NCBI RefSeq assembly: GCF_020991365.1
Contig: NZ_JAJLRA010000008.1
Span: 186,001 to 250,000, forward strand
Source of the DNA: Streptacidiphilus sp. ASG 303
GTDB lineage: Bacteria > Actinomycetota > Actinomycetes > Streptomycetales > Streptomycetaceae
Reading direction: 5' to 3'
DNA length: 64,000 nucleotides
The notes beneath the pieces are model-generated. The model searched no databases, was not told where the DNA came from, and saw only the letters and a program-made list of their open reading frames with translations. Both the position numbers and the translations under genes were made by a program. Shown here one piece after another: positions 48,477 through 58,620 of the stretch (position 1 is the first letter of the stretch; each line of letters begins with the position of its first letter).

Positions 48477-50384
48477 ATGGCGATCGGTGCGCTGCGGCGC
48501 CCGCTGACGGTGCTGCTCCTGCTGTGCGCGCTGCTGCCCCTGGGCGCCGGGCGGGCGGCCGCCCACGCCGTCCTGGAGCGTGAGGCCCCCGCCGACGGCG
48601 TGCTCCTGCGGACCGCGCCCACCGAGGTGGTCCTCCGCTTCAGCGAGGACGTGTCGGTGCCCCCGGACGCCGTCCGGGTCCTGGGCCCGGACGGCCTGCG
48701 CGCCGACGACCGGCGGCCCGGGCACGCCGGGGGCGACGGCCGCACCGTCCGCGTCGGCCTCGGCGGCCGGCTGCCCCGGGGGACCTTCACGGTCTCCTGG
48801 CGGGTGGTCTCCGCCGACGGCCACCCCGTCTCGGGCGGGTCCTCCTTCTCCTTCGGCCGCGAGTCCGCCGCGGTGGCCGCACCCGCCCAGGACACGGGCG
48901 GCGGTCCGGTCGCCCTCCTCTACGGCGTGGGCCGCGGCCTCTCCTACGCGGCGTTCTGCCTGCTCGCGGGCGGTGCGTTCCTCGCAGCCGTGTGCCTGCG
49001 CGGGCCGGTGCCCGCGCCGCTGCGCCGCCTCCTGCTCACGGCCTGGCTGGGCCTGGTCGCCGCCACGGTGCTGCTGCTGGTGCTGCGCACCCCGTACGAG
49101 TCGGGCGGCTCCCTCGACGCGGCCGCGCTGCGGGCGACGGCGGGCGGCAGGCCCGCGCGGGCGCTGCTGCTGCGGCTGGCCCTGGCCGTCCTGCTGGGCC
49201 CGGTGCTGCGGCAGGCCGAGCCGTACCCGGCCGGGCCGCGCCGGGCCGGTCCGTCGGCCGTCGCGGCGCTGCTCCTCCCCGCGGCGCTCGTCTGCGGCAC
49301 CGCGGCCACCTGGGCCGCGGCCGAGCACGCGTCGGTGGGCCCGCAGGCCGCCCTGGCGGTGCCGCTGGACCTGCTGCACCTGCTGGCGGCCGCGGTGTGG
49401 CTGGGCGGCCTGGCCGCGCTGCTCGTCCTGCTGCGCCGGGCGCCGGAGCCGGCGGCGCGGGCCGCGGGGGCGGCGGCCCGCTTCTCGCGGGCGGCGCAGG
49501 CGGCGGTCGCGGTGCTGGCGGTGACGGGGGCGTACCAGTCCTGGCGGCAGGTCGGCTCCTGGGACGCCCTCACCGGGACCGGCTACGGGCGGCTGCTGCT
49601 GGCCAAGCTCGCCGGGGTGGCGCTGCTGCTGGCGGCGGCCGGGTACTCGCGGCGGTGGACGGCGCGCCCGGCCCGGCAGCCGCTGCGGGCGGACGCCCGG
49701 ACGGCGGTGGCCGTCGCGGCCGTCGCGGCCCGGCCGGCGGCGGACGCCCGCCCGGCGGCCGCGGACGGCCCGCTCGGGTCGGACGCCCCGGCTGGCGGCC
49801 CGGCTGGCGCCCCGGACGAGGGTCCGAGCGGGTCGGACGGCCCGGACGCCCCGTTCCCGGAGCCGGCGGAGGCGGCACCGGGGACGGGCGACGCCCGGCG
49901 CCGGCTGCTGCGCTCGGTGGCCGCCGAGGTGGCCGTGGGCGCGGTCGTGCTCGCGCTGACGACCGCGCTCACGGCGGCGGAGCCCGCCCGGACCGGCCGG
50001 GGGTCCGCGGCCGCGGCGGCCGCCCCGGCGCCGACCGCGTTCCTGGAGCTCCCCTTCGACACGGGTGCCCCGGCGGGCCGCGGCCGGGGCAAGGTCGACG
50101 TCGTCATGGACCCCGGCCGCACCGGCGACAACACCCTGCAGGCCGTCGTGCTCGCCCGGGGCGACGCCGTCGCGCTGGTCCCCGAGGTCCGGGTCCGCAT
50201 CGCCCTGCCGGAGCGGGGGATCGGCCCGATGGAGGTGCGGCTGCGGCGGCGCGGCTACGTCTGGCAGGCCGACGACCTGCGGGTTCCGCTGCCGGGCCGG
50301 TGGACGGTGACCGTGGTGGTGCGCACCTCCGACACCGACGAGGACACCGTGACCGGCCGGATGGACGTCCCGCCGTACCGGTGA
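48477..50384 (+). CDS. CopC-CopD copper resistance/uptake fusion protein
   Basis: A 635-residue protein. The signal peptide ends at AAAH, so the mature N-terminal His30 can bind Cu(II) as in CopC. The CopC domain spans about 30-125 (LEREAPADG, VVSADGHPVSGGSSF). About eight transmembrane helices of CopD follow (about 145-400), then a long Ala/Pro linker, another helix (about 480-500) and a periplasmic YtkA/FixH-like beta domain (about 515-633). It should carry copper across the membrane. No regulator is adjacent; the CsoR-type gene is 8 kb away. Confidence 0.9.
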   Translation: MAIGALRRPLTVLLLLCALLPLGAGRAAAHAVLEREAPADGVLLRTAPTEVVLRFSEDVSVPPDAVRVLGPDGLRADDRRPGHAGGDGRTVRVGLGGRLPRGTFTVSWRVVSADGHPVSGGSSFSFGRESAAVAAPAQDTGGGPVALLYGVGRGLSYAAFCLLAGGAFLAAVCLRGPVPAPLRRLLLTAWLGLVAATVLLLVLRTPYESGGSLDAAALRATAGGRPARALLLRLALAVLLGPVLRQAEPYPAGPRRAGPSAVAALLLPAALVCGTAATWAAAEHASVGPQAALAVPLDLLHLLAAAVWLGGLAALLVLLRRAPEPAARAAGAAARFSRAAQAAVAVLAVTGAYQSWRQVGSWDALTGTGYGRLLLAKLAGVALLLAAAGYSRRWTARPARQPLRADARTAVAVAAVAARPAADARPAAADGPLGSDAPAGGPAGAPDEGPSGSDGPDAPFPEPAEAAPGTGDARRRLLRSVAAEVAVGAVVLALTTALTAAEPARTGRGSAAAAAAPAPTAFLELPFDTGAPAGRGRGKVDVVMDPGRTGDNTLQAVVLARGDAVALVPEVRVRIALPERGIGPMEVRLRRRGYVWQADDLRVPLPGRWTVTVVVRTSDTDEDTVTGRMDVPPYR

Positions 50385-50499
50385 CGCCGACCCGCCGGTC
50401 CGGCCGGTCCCGCAGCTCCCGCCGGTCCGGCCGAACCCTGCGGCCCCCTGCTCCGTACTCCTTGGGGGCGGCAGGACCGCCCGGTCAGGAGGAAGGGCC

Positions 50500-50718
50500 A
50501 TGGACGACCGGATCCGCTACACGCTCACACGCACCGACGGAGCGGGTGGGGCGGGGGGCCTGCGGGAGTCGCTCTCCCGTGTCGAGGGGGTGTCCGAGGT
50601 GGCCGTCGACCGGGCCCTGCGCACCGTGACCGTCCGCGGCACCGACCTGGAGGGCTGCCTGCTGCGCGCGGCCGCCGGGACGGCCGGCTACGCCCTGGTG
50701 GACGCCGTCGCCGTCTGA
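50500..50718 (+). CDS. HMA-like domain protein without CxxC
   Basis: A 72-residue protein with the ferredoxin-like beta-alpha-beta pattern of heavy-metal-associated domains: an N-terminal strand, LRESLSRVEGVSEVAVDRALRTVTVRG, then AAAGTAGYALVDAVAV. The metal-binding CxxC is absent; only one Cys (EGCLL) is present. It lies 115 bp after the CopCD gene, so it may be a copper-related companion, but metal transfer is doubtful. ATG 50500 follows AGGAGG. Confidence 0.65.
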   Translation: MDDRIRYTLTRTDGAGGAGGLRESLSRVEGVSEVAVDRALRTVTVRGTDLEGCLLRAAAGTAGYALVDAVAV

Positions 50719-50829
50719 CGCGTCCCGCCCCCGCCCCCGCACGTGCCGGAGACCCGCCCCGGCCGTCCGCGCCGTGCGCGATGCTGGTCCCCTGGAGGCG
50801 GACGGGCGTGCGGAAGGGGACGGCGGGCG

Positions 50830-51390
50830 ATGGCTGCGGACTGGGCGTGCGTGGAGGCACCCGAACCCCTGGGCGGGGTGAGCGTGGCGGTGACGGCCGC
50901 CGGGGCCGCCGCCGTGTCGTTCTCGCCCCGGCCGCCGGACGGGGCGGACCCCCGCCTGGCGGCCGCGCCGCCCGCCGGGGAGGAGCGGGCCGCCCTGGTG
51001 GCCCGGCAGGTCGCCGAGTACCTCGCGGGGCGGCGGCGCGCCTTCGACTTCCCCGTGGACTGGGGCCTCACCGCGGGGCCGCAGCGCACCGTCCTGCAGA
51101 CGCTGCACCGCACCGTCGGCTACGGCCGCACCGTGACGTATGGGGAGCTGGCGGCGGCCAGCGGGGTGTACGACGACGTGGCGCCCGGCGAACGGTGGGC
51201 GGGCGCGCGCGGCGTGGGGCAGATCATGGGGTCCAACCCGCTGGCGCTGATCGTGCCGTGCCACCGGGTGGTCGCCGCGGACGGCCTGGGCGGCTACGGC
51301 GGCGGGTACGGCGGGGTGGGGACCAAGCGCTGGCTGCTCACCCTGGAGGGCGTGCTGGCGCCCACCCTGGACTGGAACGGGCCCGGCTGA
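50830..51390 (+). CDS. ogt: methylated-DNA-protein-cysteine methyltransferase
   Basis: A 186-residue suicide repair protein that removes O6-alkyl groups from guanine. The C-terminal domain carries TVTYGELAAASGV, the Arg-finger helix ARGVGQIMGSNP, and the active-site IVPCHRVV with the acceptor Cys. A short insertion (YDDVAPGERWAG) precedes the helix. The N-terminal domain (about 1-75) lacks the zinc Cys set of Ada. ATG 50830 follows GGGGACGGCGGGCG. Confidence 0.92.
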   Translation: MAADWACVEAPEPLGGVSVAVTAAGAAAVSFSPRPPDGADPRLAAAPPAGEERAALVARQVAEYLAGRRRAFDFPVDWGLTAGPQRTVLQTLHRTVGYGRTVTYGELAAASGVYDDVAPGERWAGARGVGQIMGSNPLALIVPCHRVVAADGLGGYGGGYGGVGTKRWLLTLEGVLAPTLDWNGPG

Positions 51391-51421
51391 GACCCGTCCG
51401 GGCGCGGACGCGCCGGAGGCC

Positions 51422-51461
51422 CGGCCGGTGCCCGGCCGGTGCCCGGCCGGTGCCCGGCCGG
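51422..51461. repeat. short tandem repeat between ogt and tatA
   Basis: An 11-bp unit CGGCCGGTGCC recurs three times plus a partial copy. It lies between two convergent genes and can fold into GC-rich hairpins, so it may act as a terminator zone. Confidence 0.7.
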
Positions 51462-51475
51462 GCCTCCCCGGGACG

Positions 51476-51802
51476 TCAGGACGTCCGCTGCCCCGGCTGC
51501 GGTGCGGGCGCCGCGGGTCCGGCTGCGGGTGCGGGCTGCTGCGGCTGTGCCTGCGCTGCCGGGGCCTGCGCCGGTGCGGGGGCCTGCGCCTGCGGGTCCT
51601 GCGCCCGGTGCGCCTCCTCGGGGGCGATCCGCTCCACCGTCGGGGACTCGTCCCGCATCGCCTTGGTCTCGGCCTTCAGGATGCGCATCGACTTGCCCAG
51701 CCCCCGCGCGATGTCCGGCAGCTTCTTGGAGCCGAACAGCAGGAACACCACCACCAGCACCAGGATCAGGTGCCAGGGCTCCAGTCCGTTCCTCAACCAC
51801 AC
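51476..51802 (-). CDS. tatA: Sec-independent translocase subunit TatA
   Basis: A 108-residue TatA-type protein: [20 protein letters not shown] (residues 7-26) is the transmembrane helix, followed by the hinge [20 protein letters not shown] and the amphipathic helix. The C-terminal half is a Gln/Ala/Pro-rich tail. GTG 51802 starts VWLRNG and follows GGTGAG by 6 bp; the longer frame upstream (51850) has no family support. It oligomerises to form the Tat pore for folded proteins. It is close to tat-type exported metal enzymes only by chance as far as seen. Confidence 0.9.
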   Translation of the reverse strand: MWLRNGLEPWHLILVLVVVFLLFGSKKLPDIARGLGKSMRILKAETKAMRDESPTVERIAPEEAHRAQDPQAQAPAPAQAPAAQAQPQQPAPAAGPAAPAPQPGQRTS

Positions 51803-51883
51803 GGTCGGCTCACCCCTCTCTGCGTCGCAGGTCCGGGCGGACGCCCGCACCCTCCTGAAGTATCACCCTCGCGAGCCGGTCCG

Positions 51884-54499
51884 TCAGGCCCCTCCCTCCC
51901 CGGGCGCCGCCCGCCCGGGGAGCCCCGCGAGCCCCGCCAGCACCCGGTCGGGCCGGATCGGCAGGTCCAGCGGCCGCCAGCCGGTGGCGTTGTGCACCGC
52001 GTTGCCGATCGACGCGGCCACCGCCACCGTGGAGATCTCGCCCAGGCCCACGCCCCCGCCCGGCACGTGCTCCCAGCCCTCCTCGTGGAAGCGGACCGTG
52101 ATCTCGGGGATGTCGCCGATCCGCGGCAGCCGGTAGGAGTCGAGGCTGTCGGTGAGCACCGCCCCGGTCACCGGGTCGGTGCGCCGCTCCTCGTGCAGCG
52201 CGTAGCCGACGCCCTGCACGATGCCGCCCTCGCACTGGCTGCGGGCCAGCCGCTCCGCGTAGATCCGCCCGGCCGCGATCCCCGCCCAGATCCGCAGCGG
52301 CCGCACCGTGCCGAGCCCGGTGTCGACCTCCACCTCGGTGACGTTGACCGCGCCCGCGAAGCCCCGGCCGATGGCGAGCCCGCCCAGCGGGAACGGCGTG
52401 ACGTACCCGCGCCGGTCGCGCCGCCGCCGGCCGACGACCCGCAGGCCCTCGGCGCCGTCCAGCGCCGCGGCCGGCCCGCCCGGCAGCGCGGCCCGCAGCC
52501 GGGCGGCGGCGTCGAGCGCGGCGGGCCCGATCGAGGGCGTGCCCGAGCTGGCGGCCGACGCCGGCCCGTGCACCGTGCCGCTGTGCCCGACCTCGACGCG
52601 GACCCGGTCGGCGGGCAGCCCCAGCTCGGCGCGGAGCACGTCCGCGATGACGCTGCGGCTGCCGGTGCCGATGTCCTGGGTGGCGGTGCGGGCCACCACC
52701 ACGCCGCCCTCGACGGTCAGCTCGACCTCGGCCGCCGGGTCCAGCAGGTACAGCCAGTTGGCGGTCGCGACGCCCACGCCGCGCCGGAACCGCCCCGTGG
52801 CCGACCCGGACGGGGCCCGCCCCGCCCAGGCGGGCAGCGCCGCCGCCCAGTCGTAGACGGCGGCGCGCCTCGGGTTGCCGTCCCAGCGGCGGCGCAGCGC
52901 GATCGGGTCCTCGCCGAGCCGGTGCGCCGCCTCGTCGACGGCCTGCTCCAGCGCCCAGGCCATCGGCGGCCCGCCCGGCGCCCGGAACGGCAGCCCGGGC
53001 GGCGTGTGGGTGACCACGTCGTGGTCGCGCAGCCGGCGCGGCGCGGTGCCGTACAGGTAGCGGGCGAGCGCGGCGCTGTTGGTGCCGACGGCGGTGCCGC
53101 CGTCGCCGTGCACGTCCAGGGTGAGCGCGGCGAGGTTCCCGTCGGCGTCGGCGAGCAGGGACAGCTCGGCGCGGGTGGCGGGCCGGTGGCCGCCGTGGGC
53201 GAGCTCCTCGGCGCGGGTGAACACGACCCGCACGGGGGCGCCGGCGGCGCGGGCCAGCTCCGCGGCGGCGACCGTCTCCACCCCCAGGCCCACCTTGGCG
53301 CCGAAGCCGCCGCCGACGTGCTCGGCGTGCACGTGCACGCGCTCCGGCGCCAGTCCCCAGCGCTTCGCGGCGGCGGCCCGCACCTTGGCGACCGACTGGG
53401 TGGAGACGTGCAGGTGCAGGTCACCGGCCCCGTCCCAGTGGGCGACGCAGGCGTGCGGCTCGGGGGAGGAGTGGGACTGCGCGGCGGTGGTGAAGACGGC
53501 GCTGACCAGCCGCTCGTCGCCGCGGGCGCGGGCGGCCGCGATCCGCTTGGCGGCGGTCCCGCCGCGCCAGCTGAAGTCGGCCGGCCCGCGGACGTTGCCC
53601 CGCCACTTCGCCGGGGGCGGCGGCGCCTCGTTGGACCGGGGCGCCGCCCTGCGGGCCTCCGCGGTGCCGTACACCAGGGGCGCGTCCGGCCGCCGGGCCG
53701 CGTCCGCGTCCAGGACGGCGGGCAGCGGCGTCCACTCCAGCGGCAGCGCGGCCGCCGCGGCCAGCGCCGCGGCCCGGGTGGGGGCGGCGACGGCGGCGAC
53801 CGGCTGTCCGGCCCAGCGCGCCGTGCGGTCCGCGCCCAGCAGGTCCACCACGGCGGACGCCCCGTCGTGGGCGGCGGGCACGGCGCCGACCCGGGCGTGC
53901 GGGTGCGGGGAGCGCACCAGGACGCCCTCCAGCTGCCCGGGCAGCCGCACGTCGGTGGTGTACCGGGCGCGGCCGGTCGTCTTCTCCGCGGCCTCGACGC
54001 GGGCTGGGGCGGTCCCGTCGGGGGCGTCGTGCTTGCCGGCGCAGGCCGCGGCGACGGCGGCGAGGATGCCCTCGTACGCGCCGCAGCGGCACACGTGCCC
54101 GGCCAGTGCCTCGGCGATCTCCGCCCGGGCCGGCTCGCCGTCGCCGTTCTTCGCGCGCCACCGGTCGGTGAAGGCGGCGGCCGCCACCACGAAGCCGGGG
54201 GTGCAGTAGCCGCACTGCAGGGCGTCGTGCGCGGCGAACGCCCGCTGCACGGGGTGGTCGCCGCCCAGCCCCTCCACGGTGGTGACCTCGCGGCCGCCGA
54301 CCTCGGCGCAGGGGGTGGTGCAGGCGGTGGCGGGCTCGCCGTCCAGCAGCACGGTGCAGGAGCCGCAGGCCCCGGTGCCGCAGATCGTCTTGGTGCCGGT
54401 GAGCCCCAGCCCGTCCCGGAGCGCCTCCGCGACGGTGCTGCCGGGGGCCGTGCCGACGCTGCGGCGCGCCCCGTTGACGGTGAGGTCCGTGTTCTCCAT
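51884..54499 (-). CDS. fused 2Fe-2S/molybdopterin xanthine-oxidase-type dehydrogenase
   Basis: An 871-residue fusion. The N-terminus is a two-cluster ferredoxin domain: Cys40, 45, 48 and 60 (CGTGACGSC...C) and Cys96, 99, 137 and 139 (CGYC...CRC). Without an intervening FAD subunit, the molybdopterin-cytosine-dinucleotide domain follows (about 170-860), with GQPVAAVAA, QSHSSPEPHACVA, EHVGGGFGAK and the catalytic Glu in GGVGLGEISTV. The substrate (purine, aldehyde or other) cannot be told. Electrons must pass to a separate partner, since the FAD module is missing. ATG 54499 follows AGGA. Confidence 0.87.
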   Translation of the reverse strand: MENTDLTVNGARRSVGTAPGSTVAEALRDGLGLTGTKTICGTGACGSCTVLLDGEPATACTTPCAEVGGREVTTVEGLGGDHPVQRAFAAHDALQCGYCTPGFVVAAAAFTDRWRAKNGDGEPARAEIAEALAGHVCRCGAYEGILAAVAAACAGKHDAPDGTAPARVEAAEKTTGRARYTTDVRLPGQLEGVLVRSPHPHARVGAVPAAHDGASAVVDLLGADRTARWAGQPVAAVAAPTRAAALAAAAALPLEWTPLPAVLDADAARRPDAPLVYGTAEARRAAPRSNEAPPPPAKWRGNVRGPADFSWRGGTAAKRIAAARARGDERLVSAVFTTAAQSHSSPEPHACVAHWDGAGDLHLHVSTQSVAKVRAAAAKRWGLAPERVHVHAEHVGGGFGAKVGLGVETVAAAELARAAGAPVRVVFTRAEELAHGGHRPATRAELSLLADADGNLAALTLDVHGDGGTAVGTNSAALARYLYGTAPRRLRDHDVVTHTPPGLPFRAPGGPPMAWALEQAVDEAAHRLGEDPIALRRRWDGNPRRAAVYDWAAALPAWAGRAPSGSATGRFRRGVGVATANWLYLLDPAAEVELTVEGGVVVARTATQDIGTGSRSVIADVLRAELGLPADRVRVEVGHSGTVHGPASAASSGTPSIGPAALDAAARLRAALPGGPAAALDGAEGLRVVGRRRRDRRGYVTPFPLGGLAIGRGFAGAVNVTEVEVDTGLGTVRPLRIWAGIAAGRIYAERLARSQCEGGIVQGVGYALHEERRTDPVTGAVLTDSLDSYRLPRIGDIPEITVRFHEEGWEHVPGGGVGLGEISTVAVAASIGNAVHNATGWRPLDLPIRPDRVLAGLAGLPGRAAPGEGGA

Positions 54500-54657
54500 G
54501 CGCACATCCTGGGGGCGGCGCGACGCCCTGTCAGGAGGGAACCGGAAATCCGTGCGGCCCGGACCCCGGACCGGGGTCCCGGAGATCGCCGGGGCCGCTA
54601 GAGTCTGCGCTGAACGGACGTCACCCATCCTGCCCCGGCAGGGAACGGAGGACCGCA

Positions 54658-55488
54658 GTGCCGGACCGCGACCCGCGGCCGACGGCCGACCGCCGGCCCG
54701 TCGGCGCCCCTCCGCCGAACATCGCCCGGATCTACGACTACCTCCTGGGCGGCAAGGACCACTTCTCCTCCGACCGCGAGGTCGGCACCCTCATCGAGCG
54801 GAACACCCCCGAGATCCACATGGGCGTGAAGGCGCAGCGCGACGTGCTGCGCCGCGTCGTGCGCCACCTGGTCGCCGAGGCCGGGATCACCCAGCTCGTC
54901 GACATCGGCTCCGGGCTGCCCAGCGCCGGCAACGTCCACGAGGTCGCCCACGCGATCGACCCGTCGGTGCGCGTCGCCTACGTCGACAACGACCCGGTGG
55001 TGCTCACCCACGCCCGCGCGCTGCTCGCCGACAACGACCGGACGATCGTCGTCGAGGGCGACCTGCGCCGGCCGGCCGGGATCCTGGCCGACCCCGCGCT
55101 GCGCGCCCACATCGACTTCGGCAGGCCGGTCGGGCTGCTGCTCTGCGGCATCCTCCACTACGTCCTCGACGAGGAGGACCCGGCGGGCGTCACCCGGCAG
55201 CTGTACGACGCCCTGGCCCCGGGCAGCCACGTCTTCGTCCACCACCTGGTGGCCAACGGGGACGACGCCGACCCCGACGCGGTCTCCATCGAGCGGGCGC
55301 TGCGGCAGAGCGTCGGCCGGGGCCAGTTCAGGACCCTGGAGGAGATCGCGGCGCTGCTGCACGACCTGGAGCCGGTGGAGCCCGGGGTCACCCTGGTCTC
55401 CCGCTGGCGGCCCGACGCCGACACCGCGCAGCTGGAGGAGCACCCGGTGCTGCGCCTGGCGGCGGTGGCCGTCGCCCGCAAGGGCTGA
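54658..55488 (+). CDS. DUF574 SAM-dependent methyltransferase, second copy
   Basis: A 276-residue paralogue of the protein at 47479. It has NIARIYDYLLGGKDHFSSDR at residues 21-40, VDIGSGLPSAGNVHEVA, VAYVDNDPVVLTHARALL, a charged central part, and the closing VAVARKG. Catalytic-fold residues are conserved. GTG 54658 lies 7 bp after GGAGGA. The gene points away from the dehydrogenase gene, with 158 bp between starts. The substrate is unknown. Confidence 0.9.
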   Translation: MPDRDPRPTADRRPVGAPPPNIARIYDYLLGGKDHFSSDREVGTLIERNTPEIHMGVKAQRDVLRRVVRHLVAEAGITQLVDIGSGLPSAGNVHEVAHAIDPSVRVAYVDNDPVVLTHARALLADNDRTIVVEGDLRRPAGILADPALRAHIDFGRPVGLLLCGILHYVLDEEDPAGVTRQLYDALAPGSHVFVHHLVANGDDADPDAVSIERALRQSVGRGQFRTLEEIAALLHDLEPVEPGVTLVSRWRPDADTAQLEEHPVLRLAAVAVARKG

Positions 55489-55595
55489 CCCCGCCCCCGG
55501 ACCTCCCGGGCGGCCGTACGTCGTGCGGGCGGACCGGCCCGGGCCGGTCCGCCCGGGCCGGGCGGCCACACGGTCCGGCGGCCCGTGCCGGGCCG

Positions 55596-56063
55596 TCAGC
55601 GGCGGTCCGCCGCCGCCGCGTCCACCGCGATCATGGTGGCCTGCATCAGCGCCACCGGCTTGCCCGAACCGGTCGTCGCGTCGGCCCCGCCGAGGGACTC
55701 CACGGCGGCGGTCACCACGGTGATCGTGCGCCCGGAGCGCACCACCGTGGCGGCGGCGCGCAGCCGCTCGCCCACGCCGGGGCTCAGCAGGTTCACCTTG
55801 AACTCCACGCTGAGCACGTTCTTCCCGGCCGGCATCATCGACTGCGCCGCGGCCCCGGCGGCGGCGTCGGCCAGCGCGGTGACGGCCCCGGCGTGCACGA
55901 AGCCGTCCTGCTGGGCGACCTCCGGGCGCACCGGCAGGTCCAGCACCACCCGGCCGGGCTCCACCTCCACCACCTCGACGCCCAGCGTCCGCAGCAGGCC
56001 CTGGCGGGCGAGGGTGTCCCGCACCCGGTCGGCGGCGGCGGTCTCGTCGGCGGTCGCGGTCAT
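55596..56063 (-). CDS. hotdog-fold thioesterase (PaaI-type)
   Basis: A 155-residue protein with the hotdog helix and strand pattern VRPEVAQQDGFVHAGAVTAL then ADAAAGAAA. The Asn/Gln-x-x-Gly...His-Ala-Gly segment is the usual active region of PaaI-type acyl-CoA thioesterases. ATG 56063 has GGAG 8 bp upstream; an earlier in-frame start at 56120 has none. The acyl substrate is unknown. Confidence 0.85.
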   Translation of the reverse strand: MTATADETAAADRVRDTLARQGLLRTLGVEVVEVEPGRVVLDLPVRPEVAQQDGFVHAGAVTALADAAAGAAAQSMMPAGKNVLSVEFKVNLLSPGVGERLRAAATVVRSGRTITVVTAAVESLGGADATTGSGKPVALMQATMIAVDAAAADRR

Positions 56064-56210
56064 GGTCTCGGCTCCAGTCGTACGGTGCACGGCGGTCCGG
56101 TGCACGGGCCCGGCCACCATGCGCGGCCCGCGCCGCCCCCGTCAAGATCGCCCCGCCGCGGCCGTCCCGGCCGGGTCCGCCCCCGCCGCCCCGGCCCCCG
56201 CCCGCCGCGC

Positions 56211-56501
56211 TCAGACGCCGTCCACCTTGAACGGGTCGTGCTCGGCGAGCAGCTTCTCCAGTCGCGCCTGGTCGACCCGGTTCACCACCTCCGCGCTCTC
56301 CTGCCGGTCGCGCACGCACTTGGCCAGCGTGAACGCCGAGGTGACCACGTACAGCAGCCCCACCGCGAGGAACGCCCGCGTCCACGGGTCGACGGGCAGG
56401 CAGGCGATCCCCGTGGCGAGGGCCGCACCGGACAGGGCGAAGGAGAGGACGGCCTGGACGTAGTAGGCGGACGTGGTCCGCGGCTGCATCGATGCGCTCA
56501 T
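56211..56501 (-). CDS. YiaA/YiaB-type inner membrane protein
   Basis: A 96-residue protein: [20 protein letters not shown] and [20 protein letters not shown] are two membrane helices (about residues 12-33 and 40-60), followed by [25 protein letters not shown], a soluble helix. The pattern fits the YiaA/YiaB domain, often stress-linked in Gram-negatives. It is a single gene, 266 bp from the divergent MFS gene. Confidence 0.8.
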   Translation of the reverse strand: MSASMQPRTTSAYYVQAVLSFALSGAALATGIACLPVDPWTRAFLAVGLLYVVTSAFTLAKCVRDRQESAEVVNRVDQARLEKLLAEHDPFKVDGV

Positions 56502-56767
56502 GTCCGCATGGTGGCGGCGACCGGGCGCCCCCGCCTGAGTACGGCTACTCAACCCCGGCCCGTGCGTCCCCCCGTGCCTCCCCTGCCCGTCCCCCGTCCG
56601 CCTCCCGTGCGCCTTCCCGCGGGCCCCGCGTGCGGCCCCGGGCACGGCCGCGGGCCCGGGGCGTGATCCCCGGACGGCCGGGGCAGACGCACCCCCGCAG
56701 CTGTGCAGGCACAGCGCCGACGCCGGCGGGACCGGCGCCGGGGGCCGCGACTGTGGAGGACCGCACG

Positions 56768-58378
56768 ATGAGTTCCAGAGCAGGGCAGGACACAGGACCA
56801 GGGGCGCGGGACGCCTCCTCGCCGCCCCCGGACGGCCGCACCGACCTGCGGCCGGGACCGGCCGCGGCGGGCGCGGGCGCGGCCGGGTCCGGCGGCGCTG
56901 CCGGGGCCGGCGACGGGGTGCAGACCGGCACCGTCCGCACCAAGGTCCCCGCACGGCTGGACCGCCTGCCCTGGTCCTCCTGGCACTGGCGCATCATCAT
57001 CGGCCTCGGCACCGTCTGGATCCTGGACGGCCTCGAGGTCACCATCGTCGGCAACATCGCCGGCCGCCTCTCCGAGAAGGGCAGCGGCCTGGCGATCTCC
57101 GCCGCCCAGGTCTCCGGGCTGGCCGCCGCCCTCTACGTGGCGGGCGCCTGCGCGGGCGCGCTCTTCTTCGGCTGGCTCACCGACCGGTACGGCCGCAAGA
57201 AGCTCTTCATGCTGACGCTCCTGGTCTACCTGGCCGCCACCGCCCTGACCGCGGTCTCCTGGACGGCCTGGTTCTTCCTCCTCTGCCGCTTCCTCACGGG
57301 CTTCGGCATCGGCGGCGAGTACGCGGCGATCAACTCCGCGATCGACGAGCTGATCCCGAGCCGCCACCGCGGCCGGATCGACATCATCATCAACGGCTCG
57401 TTCTGGATCGGGGCCGGCGCCGGCGCGCTGATCTCCGTCCCGCTGCTGAACACCGCGTTCCTGGCCGTGAACGTCGGCTGGCGCCTGGCCTTCGGCCTGG
57501 GCGTCGTGCTCGGCCTGGTGATCCTGCTGGTCCGCCGGCACGTCCCGGAGAGCCCGCGGTGGCTCTTCATCCACGGCCGCGACCACGAGGCGGAGGACGT
57601 CGTCGCCGAGGCGGAGCGCACCGTCGAGGCGGAGAAGGGCGTGCGGCTGGAGGAGCCGGACGAGGCGATCACCATCCGGCAGCGCCGCAGCATCGGCTTC
57701 CTCACCATCGCCCGCACCATGGTGAAGCTCTACCCGGGCCGCACCGCCCTGGGCCTGTCGCTCTTCATCGGCCAGGCGTTCCTCTACAACGCGGTGACCT
57801 TCGGGTACGCCACCATCCTCAACGCCTTCTTCCACGTGCCGAACGGCTCGACGGGCTACTACTTCGTCGTGATCTGCGTCGGCAACTTCCTCGGCCCGCT
57901 GCTGCTGGGACCGCTCTTCGACTCGGTCGGCCGCAAGCCGATGATCTCCGGGACGTACATCCTCTCCGGGGTGCTGCTGCTCGGCACCGCGGCGCTCTTC
58001 CAGAACGGCGCGCTCTCCGCGACCACGCTCACCCTCTGCTGGACCGTCGTGCTCTTCTTCGCCTCGGCGGGTGCCAGCTCGGCGTACCTGACCGTCAGCG
58101 AGGTCTTCCCGATGGAGACCCGCGCGCTGGCGATCGCCTTCTTCTACGCGGTGGGCACGGCGGTCGGCGGCATCTCCGGCCCGCTGATCTTCTCCAAGCT
58201 GGTGAGCACCGGGAAGCCCGGCGACACGGCGCTGGCCTTCGCGATCGGCGCGGGGCTGATGATCGCGGCGGGCGTCGTGGAGCTCTTCCTCGGGGTGAAG
58301 GCGGAGCGGCGCGGCCTGGAGTCGATCGCGCTGCCGCTGACGGCGGAGGAGCCGAAGGCCGGCGCGGTGGCGGCCTGA
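56768..58378 (+). CDS. MFS transporter (sugar-porter-like)
   Basis: A 536-residue transporter with a soluble N-terminus of about 75 residues, then twelve predicted helices. Signatures are [13 protein letters not shown] after helix 2, [18 protein letters not shown], the [12 protein letters not shown] motif after helix 6, [11 protein letters not shown], and [10 protein letters not shown] after helix 10. These fit the sugar/aromatic-acid porter subfamily; a metabolite importer is likely, the substrate unknown. ATG 56768 follows GGAGGAC. 56502-56767 holds no gene. Confidence 0.9.
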   Translation: MSSRAGQDTGPGARDASSPPPDGRTDLRPGPAAAGAGAAGSGGAAGAGDGVQTGTVRTKVPARLDRLPWSSWHWRIIIGLGTVWILDGLEVTIVGNIAGRLSEKGSGLAISAAQVSGLAAALYVAGACAGALFFGWLTDRYGRKKLFMLTLLVYLAATALTAVSWTAWFFLLCRFLTGFGIGGEYAAINSAIDELIPSRHRGRIDIIINGSFWIGAGAGALISVPLLNTAFLAVNVGWRLAFGLGVVLGLVILLVRRHVPESPRWLFIHGRDHEAEDVVAEAERTVEAEKGVRLEEPDEAITIRQRRSIGFLTIARTMVKLYPGRTALGLSLFIGQAFLYNAVTFGYATILNAFFHVPNGSTGYYFVVICVGNFLGPLLLGPLFDSVGRKPMISGTYILSGVLLLGTAALFQNGALSATTLTLCWTVVLFFASAGASSAYLTVSEVFPMETRALAIAFFYAVGTAVGGISGPLIFSKLVSTGKPGDTALAFAIGAGLMIAAGVVELFLGVKAERRGLESIALPLTAEEPKAGAVAA

Positions 58379-58620
58379 CCGGCCGGCCGCACCGGACGGA
58401 CCACCGCACCCGAGGACCCTCTCCTCACCCACGGTGACCGATTCCTGACGGGGCGGGAGGGACGTGGCGCCGCGGATCGCACGATCCGCGACAAAACGCC
58501 CCTCCCGCCCCTGCCGTATCACCCCGCATCGTCCAAGTGGCTTGGAATCACGGCGTCCTGCGATTAACGTTTGATAACGCAGCGCGGTCGCAAACGCCGT
58601 ACCACGACGGCACCGTGCGC

